Shown: positions 1 to 11,457 of the stretch, piece by piece
Position numbering within the stretch: position 1 is the stretch's first letter
How the letters are laid out: every line of letters starts with the position of its first letter
NCBI GenBank assembly: GCA_036924285.1
Contig: JAYKYS010000039.1
Span: 62,001 to 126,000 of the forward strand
Length of the DNA: 64,000 nucleotides
Direction: 5' to 3'
Source: Asterella californica
Taxonomy: Eukaryota; Streptophyta; Marchantiopsida; Marchantiales; Aytoniaceae
The notes under the pieces: model-generated
The model's input: only the letters and a program-made list of their open reading frames with translations
Databases searched by the model: none
What the model was told of the DNA's origin: nothing
Program-made: the position numbers and the translations under genes

Positions 1-716
1 CACGCTTCTCAAGTCCACATCTTCTTGGAGAGACTAGAAGATTGGAATGGCTGACAAAATGCACGAGAAGACGTGAGGGTCCATTTCGGGCCTCTTCTGT
101 CTGACCCATAGCAGCCCATCTCTTCTTCTTCCCGAACTTAGGAGAGAGTTGTGAGAAGTCTTGCTGGCAGAATCTGGAGAGAATGGTCGAGGGTCATGTC
201 TTCTCACCAGCAGCAAGCTTCTTCTGCGTGTGTATGAGAGGTGAGAAGTCAGAAGAACAGAATGCAATTGTCTTGAGTCTGTTTTGAGGATAGATTGCGC
301 GTAGGAAGAAGAAGACAGGTGAGACCAGTGAAGGGAAGCCTGACTTCGGGAAGTCTTCCGAGAACGCTATTGAAATCGGAAGCTGTCTTGAGAGTCTTCC
401 CAGAGGCCACTGTCACCGTAGGAGCCCGCAACCATCTTATGAACCTCTCATGTACTCTACTTCTCATATCTTGTATCTTCAGTTAGGAAGTAGGATGTAA
501 TGCAAGGTGGGTTGTCTTCTTAGGAATCCATTCGAGGCCTTGCTTAGTTAGGATTGATTAGATACAGCTCGGAGGATGAGAGGAATTTAAGAAGCACTGT
601 TAGAATCTCGGAAGACGGAGTAACTGTCTTCTGGAAGACTAGATTCGTCTTCTGAGAGTAGGAGTTCGACTATGAGAACGTAGGGAAGGACTGAGCCTTC
701 AGCTCACAGTAAACGC

Positions 717-2071
717 GTGTGGCTTAGTGCAACAGAGTGTACGAGTATGTCGATGCATCCACGAGGATTGGTGCTACCAGCGGCAGAGTTGGCCGAGGTT
801 TCACCCTTCATCGAAGAGTTGGATCTCGACTTCTTCATATGGAACTGGAACCTTGCCGATGAGGATCTTCTGGGGGAAGTCTGGGCAGCGTTACCTCCAC
901 CCAATCGTGTATCTGCGAAGGCAGGAGTAGCTCGTGGAAGACCATCTTCCTAGAACGAGGATTGGTGACGCGTGGTCTTTCACAGACCAGAAGCTAAACA
1001 CTGCAGGTATTGGTACGAGAAGAAGGTCTCACCCATCATCTCAGGGCGGTGGCACGTGCCTGGGAGCACCACTTGTCTCTTCCTGGAAGAAAGATAGGGA
1101 AGGAACGGATGGAAGATCGAATCTTACCGAGATCCACGGAAGCGTCTTCTGGCGAAGCTGTTTCTGCATCTCTTTCCCAAGGGGAAGGTGCAGAAGACGA
1201 GGTATCTTGGGGATCATGATGTAGCGTTCCTGGAAGCCGTGTGCATCGGGGAGAATGTCAACTGGAGGTCGTACATCCACTCTTACGTGCAGCTAGAGCT
1301 GACGTACTTAGGTACCCCGGAAGGAGGGCATCTCACCCCATTCTTCTGTTACCTGTACGTGGCCAAGGGGGATCTCACGGACGATCAACTGGCAAGATAT
1401 AGACCAACAGAGCAGCGTGAGGAGAAGGAGGAGACCTCGGAGGAAGACGACCGAGCAGCAGCAATGACTCCCCTCCCACCCTGATGCCGTAGACGAGGCC
1501 TGGTACTCACCAGAAGACGCTTCTGGTAAAAAAAGACGACTCCAGTGGGTCGGAAGACGCGACATCACCACGGAAGATGGGTTCTAGGAGTGTACCTAGG
1601 AAGCCCACCTCCTTTCCGATCATCCATTTTGGATCGGAGCCTGATTCTCAAGATGAGTCACCGAGTGCAAGAACTGAGCAAAAGACCGCTTCTGCAACAC
1701 CAGAGAGTCTTCCGAAGACTCCAGAAGACGAAGATTGGATGGGTACTCCTACTGCAAGGCGAGGAAACGCAGTAAAAAGGACCGCTTCTACCACGGAGAG
1801 GGATCTTCCACCTCAGAAGACGAGAAGAGTAGCTCCTTCTCCTGTGCAGAAGCAGAAGGCGACAGCAGAAGACGAGACATCCTTGCCTCTAGGAAAGAAG
1901 GAAGGTACCTCCAATCGATCTATGGAGATAATCTTGTCTTCCGCAGGAAGAAGACTGGAGGAGTTCAGTGCCTCTTCCACTCCGAGATCCAGCCAGCTAT
2001 GGAGTTTCTGGAGAAGAGAGAGAAGGCTCAAGAGAAGCCTTTACAGCCTGGGTTCGGTCTACGCTTCCTGA
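717..2071 (+). pseudogene. Decayed N-terminal domain and charged linker of an LTR-borne ORF
   Basis: Several open pieces in different frames appear to be one former reading frame. The piece at 1188-1484 contains a stretch (VNWRSYIHSYVQLEL, then PEGGHLTPFFCYLY) that aligns by eye with the HWARIIHRHVLKLWN...YIGPFVSVFYMG stretch of the 693-residue frame at 38114-39964, with similar spacing. The piece at 717-953 may hold an upstream part of the same domain. The piece at 1577-2071 is rich in Thr, Ser, Pro, Glu and Lys and matches the charged linker of the relative in character and position. Changes of frame between pieces show that the copy is dead. The function of the family is unknown. It resembles the extra ORFs carried by some plant gypsy elements only in being a non-gag, non-pol protein. 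Confidence 0.4.
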
Positions 2072-3058
2072 CGCAGCAGGAAGAAGACAGAGGCACTGGA
2101 AGCTGATCTTCTCATCACGGAGAAGCTCGCGGCAAAGTTCAAGGAGGAAGCAGCCGCTTCTTCCAAGGAGTTAGCGCAGGTGAAGAAGAGCAACCAGGAG
2201 TTGCAGGCGCGCTTACAGCAGCGTGACCAAGAGGTTCTGCGAGTACGAGGTAAGCTCACCGCCCTTGCAGAAGAGAAGACGATGTGGAAGACTCTGCGGG
2301 AAGCCGCAGAAGCGCAGGTTGCAGCCGAGAAGATGCAGCGAGAAGCAGCAGAAGCTCGTGAACAGGGGTTACTAGCTCATTCGGTGAAAGCACTTCGGAA
2401 GAAGTTCAACTTCAGCGCGGGTAGGAAGCTCCTTACCTTAGCTAGAGAGTGGGACGAGGAGTCCAAAACAATGTTTGTGGAGTGCAAGGAGAGTATGTTC
2501 ATGTACTTGGATCGGCAGATAGAGGGAGTGAAGACACTCTATGGTCTTCCCTTGACCTCACCACCAGTGAACACATCTTTCCAAGCACCAGCATCATCGA
2601 CAGGACCAGACTTGGAGAAGGAGGAGTTCGACCTCGCTGTACACTTGGTAGTGACAGCGTTGGAAGCCGAGAAGACCTCAGAAAATGCCCCGGAAGACAA
2701 GATGTCTTCTGGAAGACGGGAAGAAGAGCCATCTTCCCAGGTATTCCGAGTGGAGGAAACGACTTCCCCGGACCTCTATGAGGTCACCATGGCTCCTGGT
2801 GTCGACCTAGGGCCTCAGAAGAGTGAGGAAGCACAAGTCGAACCAGCTTCTCAGAAGACACTTTCGTCTTCCGAAGCCGAAGTAGAAACTGAGGAAGAAG
2901 CAGCAGAAGCGACAGCAGGGCCAGCGAAGAACGAGGAGCAGGAAGTCACCTCAGTGTTACCCGAAGTGATCGCAGGGCTTCCTAGCTTATCAGAAGCCGC
3001 AGTAGGAGCTCCGGTAGGTGCAGATCAGGTAGAGATTGCCACCGAGCAATCAGCGTAG
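2072..3058 (+). pseudogene. Coiled-coil C-terminal part of the decayed LTR-borne ORF
   Basis: The frame is open for 329 codons from just after a TGA at 2069-2071 to a TAG at 3056-3058, with no convincing ATG near its start, which fits the tail of a longer protein. The first 110 or so residues are a strong heptad-like coiled coil rich in Glu, Lys, Ala and Gln. A segment with aromatic residues (MFMYLDRQIEGVKTLYGLP) follows, then a long acidic Ser/Glu-rich tail. The 693-residue frame at 38-40 kb also ends in a coiled coil and acidic tail, so I treat them as homologous in layout. Sequence identity in this part is weak by eye. No known catalytic motif is visible. Confidence 0.45.
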
Positions 3059-4634
3059 AAGATTGACATTTCCAAACTTAGCAAAGGATCGAACATGCTA
3101 TCTTAAGGGTGACAGGTTTTCAATGTAAAATTAGTTAGGACACCATGTGGCCGCATAGGTAGCATAGGAGTAAACAAGGTATATGGCTAAAGCTGGACAG
3201 GGAACCGCTTGCATGTGAGGGTGGCAGTCTCTTGACAGCGCCCATCTCTCCCTGGCAGCCTCCTCTAGTTTCTCGTGGCAGATGTATAAGTAGGATCGAA
3301 GAGTAGGAAAAAAGGGCTCGCTCTTTGCATACACGAAAACATCTTACGGTGCAGACTAGAGCACATTGGACATTAGACACAGGATAGGCTTTACGTACAG
3401 TGCACACTACACCCGTTGATTGAGACATACGAATATTCTGGGAGTACACAGGAGGGATCTGCATGCTTGTTCGAAGATGTAGATAGATGTTTAGGAACAG
3501 GGAACGGCATCCTCGTATAGTCCTGTTGGCTAGACTGGTGTGTCGAGGAGTAGGAGCAGACAGTAGAGGGAGTGAGCTTCTCAATGCCGATGTACCTTCT
3601 TCTCGAGGAATAGATTGTTGATTTGAGTGCAGAAGCTTCATTCGTGACTACTGGGTAGTGAATTCCTTGAATCTACTCCCAATTGTGCATGGGAAGCCTT
3701 CTTCTTGAGTGGCGGTGACTGTCAGCAGTGGTGGAATTGCAGCTTGGCTCGTCCAATGGAGCACTTAGGATCCACGTACGGATGGTCTTATGGGTAAAGG
3801 ATCCCAGATGATAGAGTAGTCGGGGCAGCGACGAGAAGAAGAAAGAAGCCTTCTTCCCATCTCAGAAGACGACATCCTCAAGTAGAAGACGATGCAACTG
3901 TACGCACGTTTGTTGTCTTCCTCCCCAAACTATTACAAGCAGAGATGGCTTGTTAGTCAGGATCCGGACTAGAAGCCTGTCGGAGTCTTAATTTCTTATT
4001 CTTATCTTGTTTTGATCCCGTTTTGGATTTTCTCATCTTCCCCATCTTCCTCATCTTCCCCATCTTCTTACCTTCTTCTAGTGAGCTTCCGAGAGTTCCA
4101 TTGAGCTTCCGTGAAGGTGAATGTCGTTGTAGTGCTGCAGGAAGACCGTTTCCGTAGGCAGAAGCCTGGGAAGGCTACAAGGGGCATACACCATGTGATT
4201 TATCTAACCCGTTGGAATGTGAGTGAGAGAGCAAGGTGTAACAGCCGTTGCTAGTGGACTTCTGCGAAGCAGGATAGACTTCTGGAGGTGTGAGAAGCCC
4301 AGTCGAACCCCTAGAAGCCGAGATTCGCTTCGAGAAGACGGTAATCTGAAGACCGGAAGAAGTGACCTGGAAGCAGGAAGCGTCTTCCCAAGCTTCTCTG
4401 TAGATAGTTGTGTGATATTTTAGTTATTAGTTGTTTTGTTTAGGTCCAGAGCACCTTCTGAAGGGTCTGGAAGTCGTGTGGTTTTGTGAGAAGACGGGAT
4501 TTCTAGACAAAACTCGTGTGTTTGTGTGTTTGAACAGACCTTAGAACTTAGAGCAGCGTTACTTGTGCAAATCTTCTGTGGGAACGATATCTTGTATACT
4601 AAATGGACAAAAGGAGTAATCCTGCGACACTACA
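3059..4634 (+). other. Non-coding remainder of the LTR-like segment
   Basis: I see no supportable gene here. The open frames on the minus strand (for example 3641-3135) have no domain and look like chance. There is a short pyrimidine repeat of CATCTTCC-type units at 4033-4068. GAAGAC/GTCTTC hexamers continue to 4500. The segment ends at the junction with element A's LTR fragment. Confidence 0.4.
4033..4068. repeat. Short CATCTTCC-type tandem repeat
   Basis: Four imperfect units of catcttcc/catcttcctcat lie head to tail within the non-coding part of the LTR-like segment. Confidence 0.6.
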
Positions 4635-4635
4635 A

Positions 4636-5460
4636 TGAGCGAGTTTGAGCCGCAGGGAGCCGATTTACTCAGTTTTTTTGCAACCTGCGATCGAATTTTC
4701 CGTGTGATTTTGCAAGAGGAACTCCAAACGGCTTGTTTGGAGTCTTGTTGGGTTCAGTGTAGCTAGATCTACCTACCAGAGAAGACAGATATCAGTTTAG
4801 ACGATCCGTTTGTGCTATGTGTGCGATTTTAAGCCGTAGGGAGGAGTTTTTGAAGGTTCGGTCACCTGCGACCAAAAATCGGCGATATCTCGACTCTCAA
4901 GAGTCGGATCTGAAGGTTTCTTGGATAAATGGAGTTAGCAGAGGAGACCTTATCGACCTCTGAAATCTGTTTGGCGAAAGGAGGAAGTTCTCAGATAGAT
5001 CTTTTTTGATTTCTTCGCTACGGGTTTTGCTCTTTTGAGTTTGTTAGAGTTCTAGTTGGCTATATACAACTTGTGATAGCTAGCTTTAGCTAAGAACTTG
5101 TACATGGATGTGGTTTGGACTTGGGTTTGGATCGCGTGATACTGTTGTGGCTCTGTTTGTTAGCAAAGAGAAGTTTCTCTTGTTTTGAATTACACTTCGG
5201 TGGTTTTGGGTTTAGGTTGTGATTCAAGGGTTGTTTTGAAAGGCTTTGAAGCAGGTTACAGACCGCTCTGGTATGTTTTTCAGTCTTGTGCTCTTAGGAG
5301 AAAGAACCAGCATTGTACATACATCTGGAGTGGTATATATCGTAGCATTCATTTCCGTGGTTGTTTTTCTCTGTCTTGTCTCTGTTTCAGCATACAACAT
5401 CTCCATAGCCAGGAACCTCGCATTTTCCTGGACATCCTTCACGCAATATCCGACACGATA
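4636..5460 (+). repeat. Element A 5' LTR, truncated at its 5' end
   Basis: It matches 9045-9871 of the 3' LTR and 45600-46425 of element C nearly base for base. The missing U3 part was lost at the junction with the LTR-like segment on the left. It ends in CACGATA before the internal region. Short open frames at 5185-5539 recur in every LTR copy on both strands and are not convincing genes. Confidence 0.8.
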
Positions 5461-5647
5461 CGGTGGTGAATTCGACGTGAAGGTCCGGGGTGGAGATATT
5501 TGTGTGTTAGAACTGGATAGAAGAGATCAGCAATCATGAACGAAGATGAAGATGGATATGGTTGTTCGGGAGGATGCTGTGAACCTGGGATGATGGATTT
5601 GTAGACGGTTGGGATCATGGGAGGATGGGAGGATGGGACGAGCCATG

Positions 5648-7192
5648 ACTATGGACGAGATGAAAGGATCAGAGGGGTTACTAGGGGTGCAGTTGGATGC
5701 AGCAACTGCACGTTTGTTTCAAACCTTCACTTTGTTTTTGCAACAAGAGCAATGGAACCAACAAAAGCAGGCTTTGGGAAAGAAGGCGCTTGGAAGGGTG
5801 ATCGACAAGTTCGATCTATTTGGTGGGAGAGACATCACTGAGTACTTGAGATGTTACAAGATGGAGATGGATTTGGAACGGATATCGGAGAAGGATATCG
5901 GTTCGAACTCACTGCGATGCCTGAGATAAGGGAGCATGTGAAAGGTCTAACAAAGCATTTTGGGAGGAACTGGGATACATTTTCACATGCGCTGAGGGAG
6001 GAGTATTTCTTGGGAAACTCAGATCGAGTAACCAAGAAATCATTTCTGGAATGGGTTAACCGATCCAAGGGTTTGCAGCCTATAGAGTTATTAAAGGAGT
6101 TCGAGAGACAATTCTCTCAACTATCTCGGGTGGAGAAGTTAACCTTGGAGAGCTACAAGACAGAGTTGTTTCTTCAAGCTGCGGATGAACCATGGCAGGA
6201 ACAGTTGGAGCTACTTCTGGAGGATGGGGAAGAAGAAGAAGGGTTGATAAGGAATTGAGAGGTTGTGCATGAAGCGGTTGAGCTTCTTGTCTGGAGACAT
6301 ACAAGGGAAAGGGTTACCAGATTGACACCTGTATCACTGACTACCACATCAGTTCGGGTAGTATTTGAGGTTCAACCTCCAGCTGTGGTTGTAGAAGAGA
6401 AGGATCCAACCATCGAGGACCTACAGCAAAAGATGCAAGATCGGCAAGCTAAGGTTATTAGGTTGGAGGATAAGAGATCGTCGACCAAGATGGAGCTTGT
6501 ACCCAAACCAGCTTGGGTACATCACTGCCTGTGGTGTGATGGTACTGACCATCAGCGAGATTTGCATCGACTTTGCAGAGTCTTTGCAACAAAGGGTTAT
6601 TTCTTGGGAGGATGGAAATGTTGGGTTCAGAAGTACAGGTACTCTCCTTCAAGCCAACGTTGGTAAAGGAGGGATGAAGAGATTGGTGGATGATTACTTT
6701 GCAGCACATGCAGTTGTAGCTATTGAAGCTACAAGTTATGGTGCTAGGGTGGAAGAGATTGAGCATGATTTCCATAGAGATGGTTTGGGTGAGCACGAGG
6801 ATCTAATCGAGCTCAAATTGGATACTGCATCCACGATGCAGAGCGAGAAGAAGGGACAAGAAGAGACTTCTTCAGGGAAGCAAGCTGGGGAGGATAAGGC
6901 TCAACAGAAAACTATTCTTCCTATACAGGCAATGGAGGACGATCCTTCACAACCGGAGGAGATGATTGACGTGCAGATAGTAGATATGCGTGATCTGGTT
7001 GCAGACATACAACGACCAAATATTGGTACAATGATGGATGTGAATGGAGGTTGGAGGAGCGCATTCAAGATGTCAAGGTTAGATTCATTTTACATGAGGT
7101 CTTGGGTGCGACTACAAGGAAAGTCGCACCCAAGGACGGACATGTTGAAGGTGAACGAGAGTGGACGGATGCTTTCGAGGTTACGGATATAG
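5648..7192 (+). pseudogene. Element A gag, frameshifted
   Basis: The gag polyprotein forms the particle that packages element RNA. The likely start is the ATG at 5648 (MTMDEMKG). The frame then breaks near 5900, 6260 and 6560. Pieces in order are: an N-terminal helical region (LDAATARLFQTF); a capsid-like core from about 5930 to 6240 (ALREEYFLGNSDRVTKKSF, then ELFLQAAD); a zinc knuckle near 6520 of form C-x2-C-x4-H, whose last part is lost to a one-base deletion relative to element C; and a Glu/Gln-rich tail to 7192. Element C's copy is close in sequence but broken at other places, so the two decayed independently. Confidence 0.75.
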
Positions 7193-7850
7193 GATGATGG
7201 GTAAGGATGGCTTATAGGGGAGAAGCCATTGCTGAAGATGATTTGGGTTGAGAGAGTGATGTTTGGGAGATTGTGAGGATTTTCAGAAGAAGAGATCAGG
7301 GAGGATGATGATTGAGGAGGATATCATTGTACAGCGAGATAATGATGGTTGCGGTTGAGGATTTTACTTGCAGCAGTGTGGTGTTTTGTTTTTTAGAAAA
7401 ACAAAAAAAAGAAGAAGAGAGGTTTAGGTACGATGACATGTACCGAGTTGAGGTTGAAGGTTACAATGATATGCAGTGATGATTGGGATGATGGGTGATG
7501 TCTACTACGACACTTGGGTCACAAACCTCGACGGTGAGGTTCTACAAGACGCATGGAAGACATTTCTATGGTATGATGGGTTATTCTTTCTATGTCTTCG
7601 CATATCGAAAGATGTGTAGATTTAGAGGGGTGATTGGATGAGAAGTTTGAGGAGAAAGTCGATGAGCATGGATCTAGGGGGATCATGGCAGGATTGCAAC
7701 TTCAAGATGACGATCAGGTTGCAGACTAGAGGATGAGGTTGACCGAGATGGAGGAGGATGAGAAGATGGGGACGAGTGTGCGTGTCGGTCCACTCCTTGG
7801 TTGGTATCTCTGGTGCATACCGGAAGATGCACAGGTTTGGAGAGGGTGGA
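7193..7850 (+). other. Element A non-coding 3' internal region and polypurine tract
   Basis: I see no gene. The region is conserved with 48148-48793 in element C. It ends in a purine-rich run just before the LTR start TGTCGTGTC, the expected site for plus-strand priming. Pol would normally lie here. Confidence 0.5.
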
Positions 7851-9871
7851 TGTCGTGTCATGGACCGGCTCCTACATGAAATTCAAAATTTGATGCTTGT
7901 CACTCCAAAGACACTCATGGGAAGAGCAAGCTAGGTCTCAACTTACGGGCTTTTGGCGTAGTTTTGAGTCTCCACTTTCATCGCATTAGTGGTTAGAGCT
8001 CTTTGCCAACACTCCATAGGCACTTCGTCTACTTGGTTTGGACACCTAGTGGAGAAGTTGCAGGACTCGAAAGATGGAGAAAACAAGCTAGGCCTCAGCT
8101 TACAAGCTTTTGGCACAACTTCAGATCTTCCTTTTCACCACATTGATGGGTAGAGCTCGTTGTCAGCTTTCCATGGGCACCTTGTTTACTTCGTTTGGAC
8201 GCCCAGTGGAGAAGTTACAAGACTCGAAAGATGGAGGAAACAAGCTAGGCCCCAGCTTACGAGCTTTTGGTGCAATTTCAGATCTTCGCATTCATCGCAT
8301 CAGTGGGTAGAGCTCATTGCCAGCTTTCCATGGGCATCTTGTTTACTTCGTTTGGACATCTAGTGATGAAGTTATGCAATTCGAAAGAAGACAAAATCAA
8401 GCTAAGCCCTAGTTACTTGCTCACTGGGTATTTGAGGCTTCAGGCGTTCTATAAAAGACGCAAGAGTCTTGCTTCATATTATTCTGAGAGAACTTCGTAC
8501 GTACAGAGACTGTGAAAAGGGGGCAGCTTAAGGGCTAGCTTGTATCTGCGACCTGTCGATGGATGGTTTGGAGATTTGGGAAGTCCAATACACGCGCGCA
8601 AGGTGTCATTAGGTTCAGATCAGTGCAGGCTACGCACAAGTTAAGACGGTTCGGGAAGAGAAGGATCGAGGAGTGCGTACTGGGAGAAATTGAGACGCAA
8701 GAGAGAGATTTGAGAGATTTTAGTTATCTGTGAAGGAGAGTTGGACCGTTCGAGCCGTTCCGGAGTCCAAACTTGCTGTCCTTGGATCCATCGGGATCAG
8801 AACACCGAGTTCTACAGGAAATTGAAGACGATACAGGTTTTCATCGGACAGTTTAGGAGTTCTGAGTGAAATTGGCTCGCAGGGAAGCGTTACGTCAGAT
8901 TTTTGTTCGCTTGCGACCTGAGATTGGGTTGTTCTTCGCGATAAGTGAGCCAAGCTCTTCGTTCTTGGTGCTTACGCGATCAGGGAGTCTTCATCTACTC
9001 ATAGGAGAATACAATACGTTAATTGGATTGTTGGTTAGGGTGTGGTGAGCGAGTTTGAGCCGCAGGGAGCTGATTTACATCAGTTTTTTTCCAACCTGCG
9101 ATCGAATTTCTCGTGTGGTTCTGCACGGGGAACTCCAAACGGCTTGTTTGGAGTCTTGTTGGGTTCAGGGTAGCTAGATCTACCTACCAGAGAAGACATA
9201 TATCAGTTTAAATGACCAGTTTGTGCGATATGTGCGGTTTTAAACCGTAGAGAGAAGTTTTTGAAGGTTCAATCACTTGGGACCAAAAATCGGTGATATC
9301 TCGACTCTCAAGAGTCGGATCTGAATGTTTCTTTGGTTAAAGGAGTTAGCGGAGGAGACCCTATCGACCTCTGAAGTCCGTTCGGCGAAAGGAGGAAGTT
9401 CTCAGATAGATCTTTTTTGATTTCTTTGCTACGGGTTTTGCTCTTTTGACTTCGTTAGAGTTCTGGTTGGCTATATACAACTTGTGATAGCTAGCTTTAG
9501 CTAAGAACTTGTATATGGATGTGGTTTGGACTTGGGTTTGGATCGCGTGATATTGCTGTGGCTCTGTTTGTTAGCAAAGAGAAGTTTCTCTTGCTTTGAG
9601 CTACACTTCGGTGGTTTTAGGTCAGGGTTGTGATTCAGGGGTCATTTTGAAGGGCTTTGAAGCAAGTTACAGACCGCTCTGGTCTGTTTTTCAGTTCTGT
9701 GCTCTTAGGAGAAAGAACCGGCAGTGTACATACATTTGGAGTGGTATATATCGCAACATTCGTTTCCGTGGTTGTTTTTCTCTGTCTTGTCTCTATTTCA
9801 GCACACAGCATCTCCACAGCCAGGAACCTCGCATTTTCCTGGACATCCTTCACGCAATATCCGACACGATA
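7851..9871 (+). repeat. Element A 3' LTR (2.0 kb)
   Basis: It starts TGTCGTGTC and ends CACGATA, so the ends are imperfect inverted repeats. It matches element C's LTRs (35421-36403 plus 45414-46425, and 48794-50459). It contains a 157-bp tandem array in its U3 part. Confidence 0.85.
7928..8406. repeat. 157-bp tandem array in the element A LTR
   Basis: The marker AAGCTAGG or a close variant recurs at 7928, 8085, 8242 and 8399, exactly 157 bases apart, giving three units. Equivalent arrays are at about 35490-35960 and 48865-49335 in element C. Repeated U3 units of this kind often act as enhancers in LTR elements, but that role is not shown here. Confidence 0.8.
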
Positions 9872-9903
9872 TCGTTGGGTCGGATATCGTCTCTTTTGTA
9901 GCT

Positions 9904-10137
9904 ATGGGTACTCTCTCTCTCCTGAGATCGAGACTGATTCGAGACACACCATGTCCGGTGTGCAATCAGTTATTTACCTCGCAAGGGGTAAAATCTCATG
10001 TGGGAAAGATGCACAAGAGCTATGATAGGACCACAGGGGATGTCGAGGTTAGCCGAGAGTGGAGGTCTACACGAGCTGCCATTACGGCACCGTTAGCCCT
10101 TCTTCTTGGAGTTCCTCCTGAGTGTGGGAGTGGTTGA
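9904..10137 (+). pseudogene. N-terminal CCHH zinc finger of the RLE retrotransposon
   Basis: The frame from the ATG at 9904 encodes a finger at 9952-10014 (CPVCNQLFTSQGVKSHVGKMH), which is C-x2-C-x11-H-x4-H. In R2-type elements a finger in this place binds target DNA and helps choose the insertion site. The frame stops at 10135-10137 and the coding sequence carries on in another frame. The ATG may not be the original start, because upstream sequence belongs to element A. Confidence 0.7.
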
Positions 10138-11412
10138 GAGTCCACTCTAACACTATTTTGAGTTTGTTCGAGACGAGTTTCTCTTGTCCACGTTTGTTCC
10201 ATCGGTTACCTCGTGCTCTTCATGACGAGGTGAGGCAGGCATTCCGTCTACCCCTCGACATTTTAGTCCAGAACATCAGGGATGAGGCGGCATGGTTGCT
10301 CTTGCTGTTATTTCCTCGTTGGTGCCTCCGTTATATTCGAGGTGGTAGAGAAGGACATCGAGAGATGACGACTCGTCTTCAGAGATTCTGTGCAGATGAT
10401 TGGGCAGCCTTACAAGAGAAATCTGTACGGGCGATAAGAGATACGAGTGAGTCTGTCTCTACACGTGATGTCTCACCTTCCGCTCGCATACGACGTTGTA
10501 GGATGCTAGGACAAGCTGGAGAATACAGCATAGCAGCTAGAGCATTGCATCCTTTGTCGATGGCATGTCCTACTGAGGAGACGATCGCTACGTTGCGTCT
10601 CCTTCATCCCCACCGAGTGATCCTCCACCACATGAGGTTCAGGACTATCAGCCTGAGGAGTCATTATGTCTCGATAGATCCTTGTTCGCCTAGGCCTTGT
10701 GTACAACTCCACGTCTATCCTCTGGAGGTCTGTCTGGGATGGTTTACAAGCACCTACGAGACTGTTTTCAAACAGACGATCCTTCTAGTGGTTTCACGAA
10801 GCTTTTTCAGGTAGCGGTAGTAGTAGCTCAGGGACATATTCCTCAATCTATAGCTCAGGTACTCGAGGCAGCTAGACTGTTGGTCATGACGAAGGATGGT
10901 GGTGAGATCCGACCGATAGCCATCGGTGAGATTTTCGTACGACTTATCAGTTGTACCATTGTCCTACAGCTCCGAGGTACTTTTCAAGATCACCTTTGTC
11001 CACACCAGTTCGGAGTTGTGACGCCTGGAGGTTGCCAGTCTGTGTCTTTCGGCATTAGGGCTCTCTTAGACATTCATCCTTATTGGGTTGTCCTACAAGT
11101 GGATGTGGAAAATACTTTTAATAGCGTTTCTCGCGCTTTCATCTTTAGGGAGCTCATGGATGGCAGTGGATCTCTAGCGGGTCTCATTCCTTTTGTGCGA
11201 TCGTTCTATGGTTCTTCCTCCCTTCTCTATTACCATCATGGTCCTACGATAGAGGGGTTTTTGGCCACCGCCTTGGCTGCTCCAGGTTGGTTTTTCCATC
11301 TCTAGTGGATGATACGCACATCGTAGATCTGGAGGACCAAGTCGGTGTTATCTTTGATCACCTCGTCTCTCAATTGGCTTTGGTAGGGCTGAGAGTGAAT
11401 GTGTGAAAGTGC
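10122..11412 (+). pseudogene. Reverse transcriptase of the RLE retrotransposon, broken
   Basis: Two overlapping frames (10122-10814 and 10697-11305) plus an out-of-frame end make up the reverse transcriptase. The first holds a helical region (WLLLLLFPRWCL) typical of the segment before the fingers. The second shows non-LTR motifs in order: SSGGLSGMVYKHL, EAARLLVMTKDGGEIRPIAIGE, QFGVVTPGGCQS, and motif A as LQVDVENTFNSVSR with the catalytic Asp. The QGDP motif is garbled near 11290. Motif C is seen in another frame just after 11305 as LVDDTH, with the double Asp. The enzyme would copy element RNA at a nick in the target. At least two frameshifts block it. Confidence 0.75.
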
Positions 11413-11457
11413 AAGGCTTGGTTTCTCATAGGTATACCGTCGGACCTCCAACTCCCG

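Larger units (their letters stand above)
1..4634 (+). mobile_element. 3' part of a long LTR-like segment carrying a decayed ORF (D-related)
   Basis: The segment runs from the window edge to an abrupt junction at 4634-4636, where a fragment of another element's LTR starts. It ends in ACA, as LTRs usually do, and no primer-binding site or gag follows, so a solo LTR or the 3' LTR of an element lying off the left edge fits. It carries a broken frame (about 700-3058) with the same three-part layout as the 693-residue frame at 37.9-40.0 kb. That frame also lies upstream of a primer-binding site. The hexamer GAAGAC or its complement recurs dozens of times, inside and outside the frames. The LTR interpretation is inference. 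Confidence 0.45.
4636..9871 (+). mobile_element. Element A: gag-only gypsy-like LTR retrotransposon
   Basis: A truncated 5' LTR (4636-5460) and a complete 3' LTR (7851-9871) match each other over their shared part and flank about 2.4 kb with a broken gag frame and no reverse transcriptase, protease or integrase. A purine run (GAGAGGGTGGA) lies directly before the 3' LTR, as expected of a polypurine tract. Element C at 35.4-50.5 kb has the same layout, so lack of pol is a family trait and not an accident of this copy. Gag sequence and zinc knuckle are shared with element B, and pol of this superfamily is seen in element F. The element was therefore probably non-autonomous. Confidence 0.75.

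Noticed and set aside
3135..3641. Minus-strand open frame of 168 codons
   Set aside because: No domain, odd composition (many Ser, Cys and Arg) and no related frame elsewhere in the window. It lies in the non-coding part of an LTR-like segment.
5185..5539. Small ORF with an internal hydrophobic stretch, repeated at 9596-9901 and 46151-46396
   Set aside because: It is repeated only because it lies in the LTR. Other frames and the opposite strand are open to a similar degree and the frame is not kept intact between copies.
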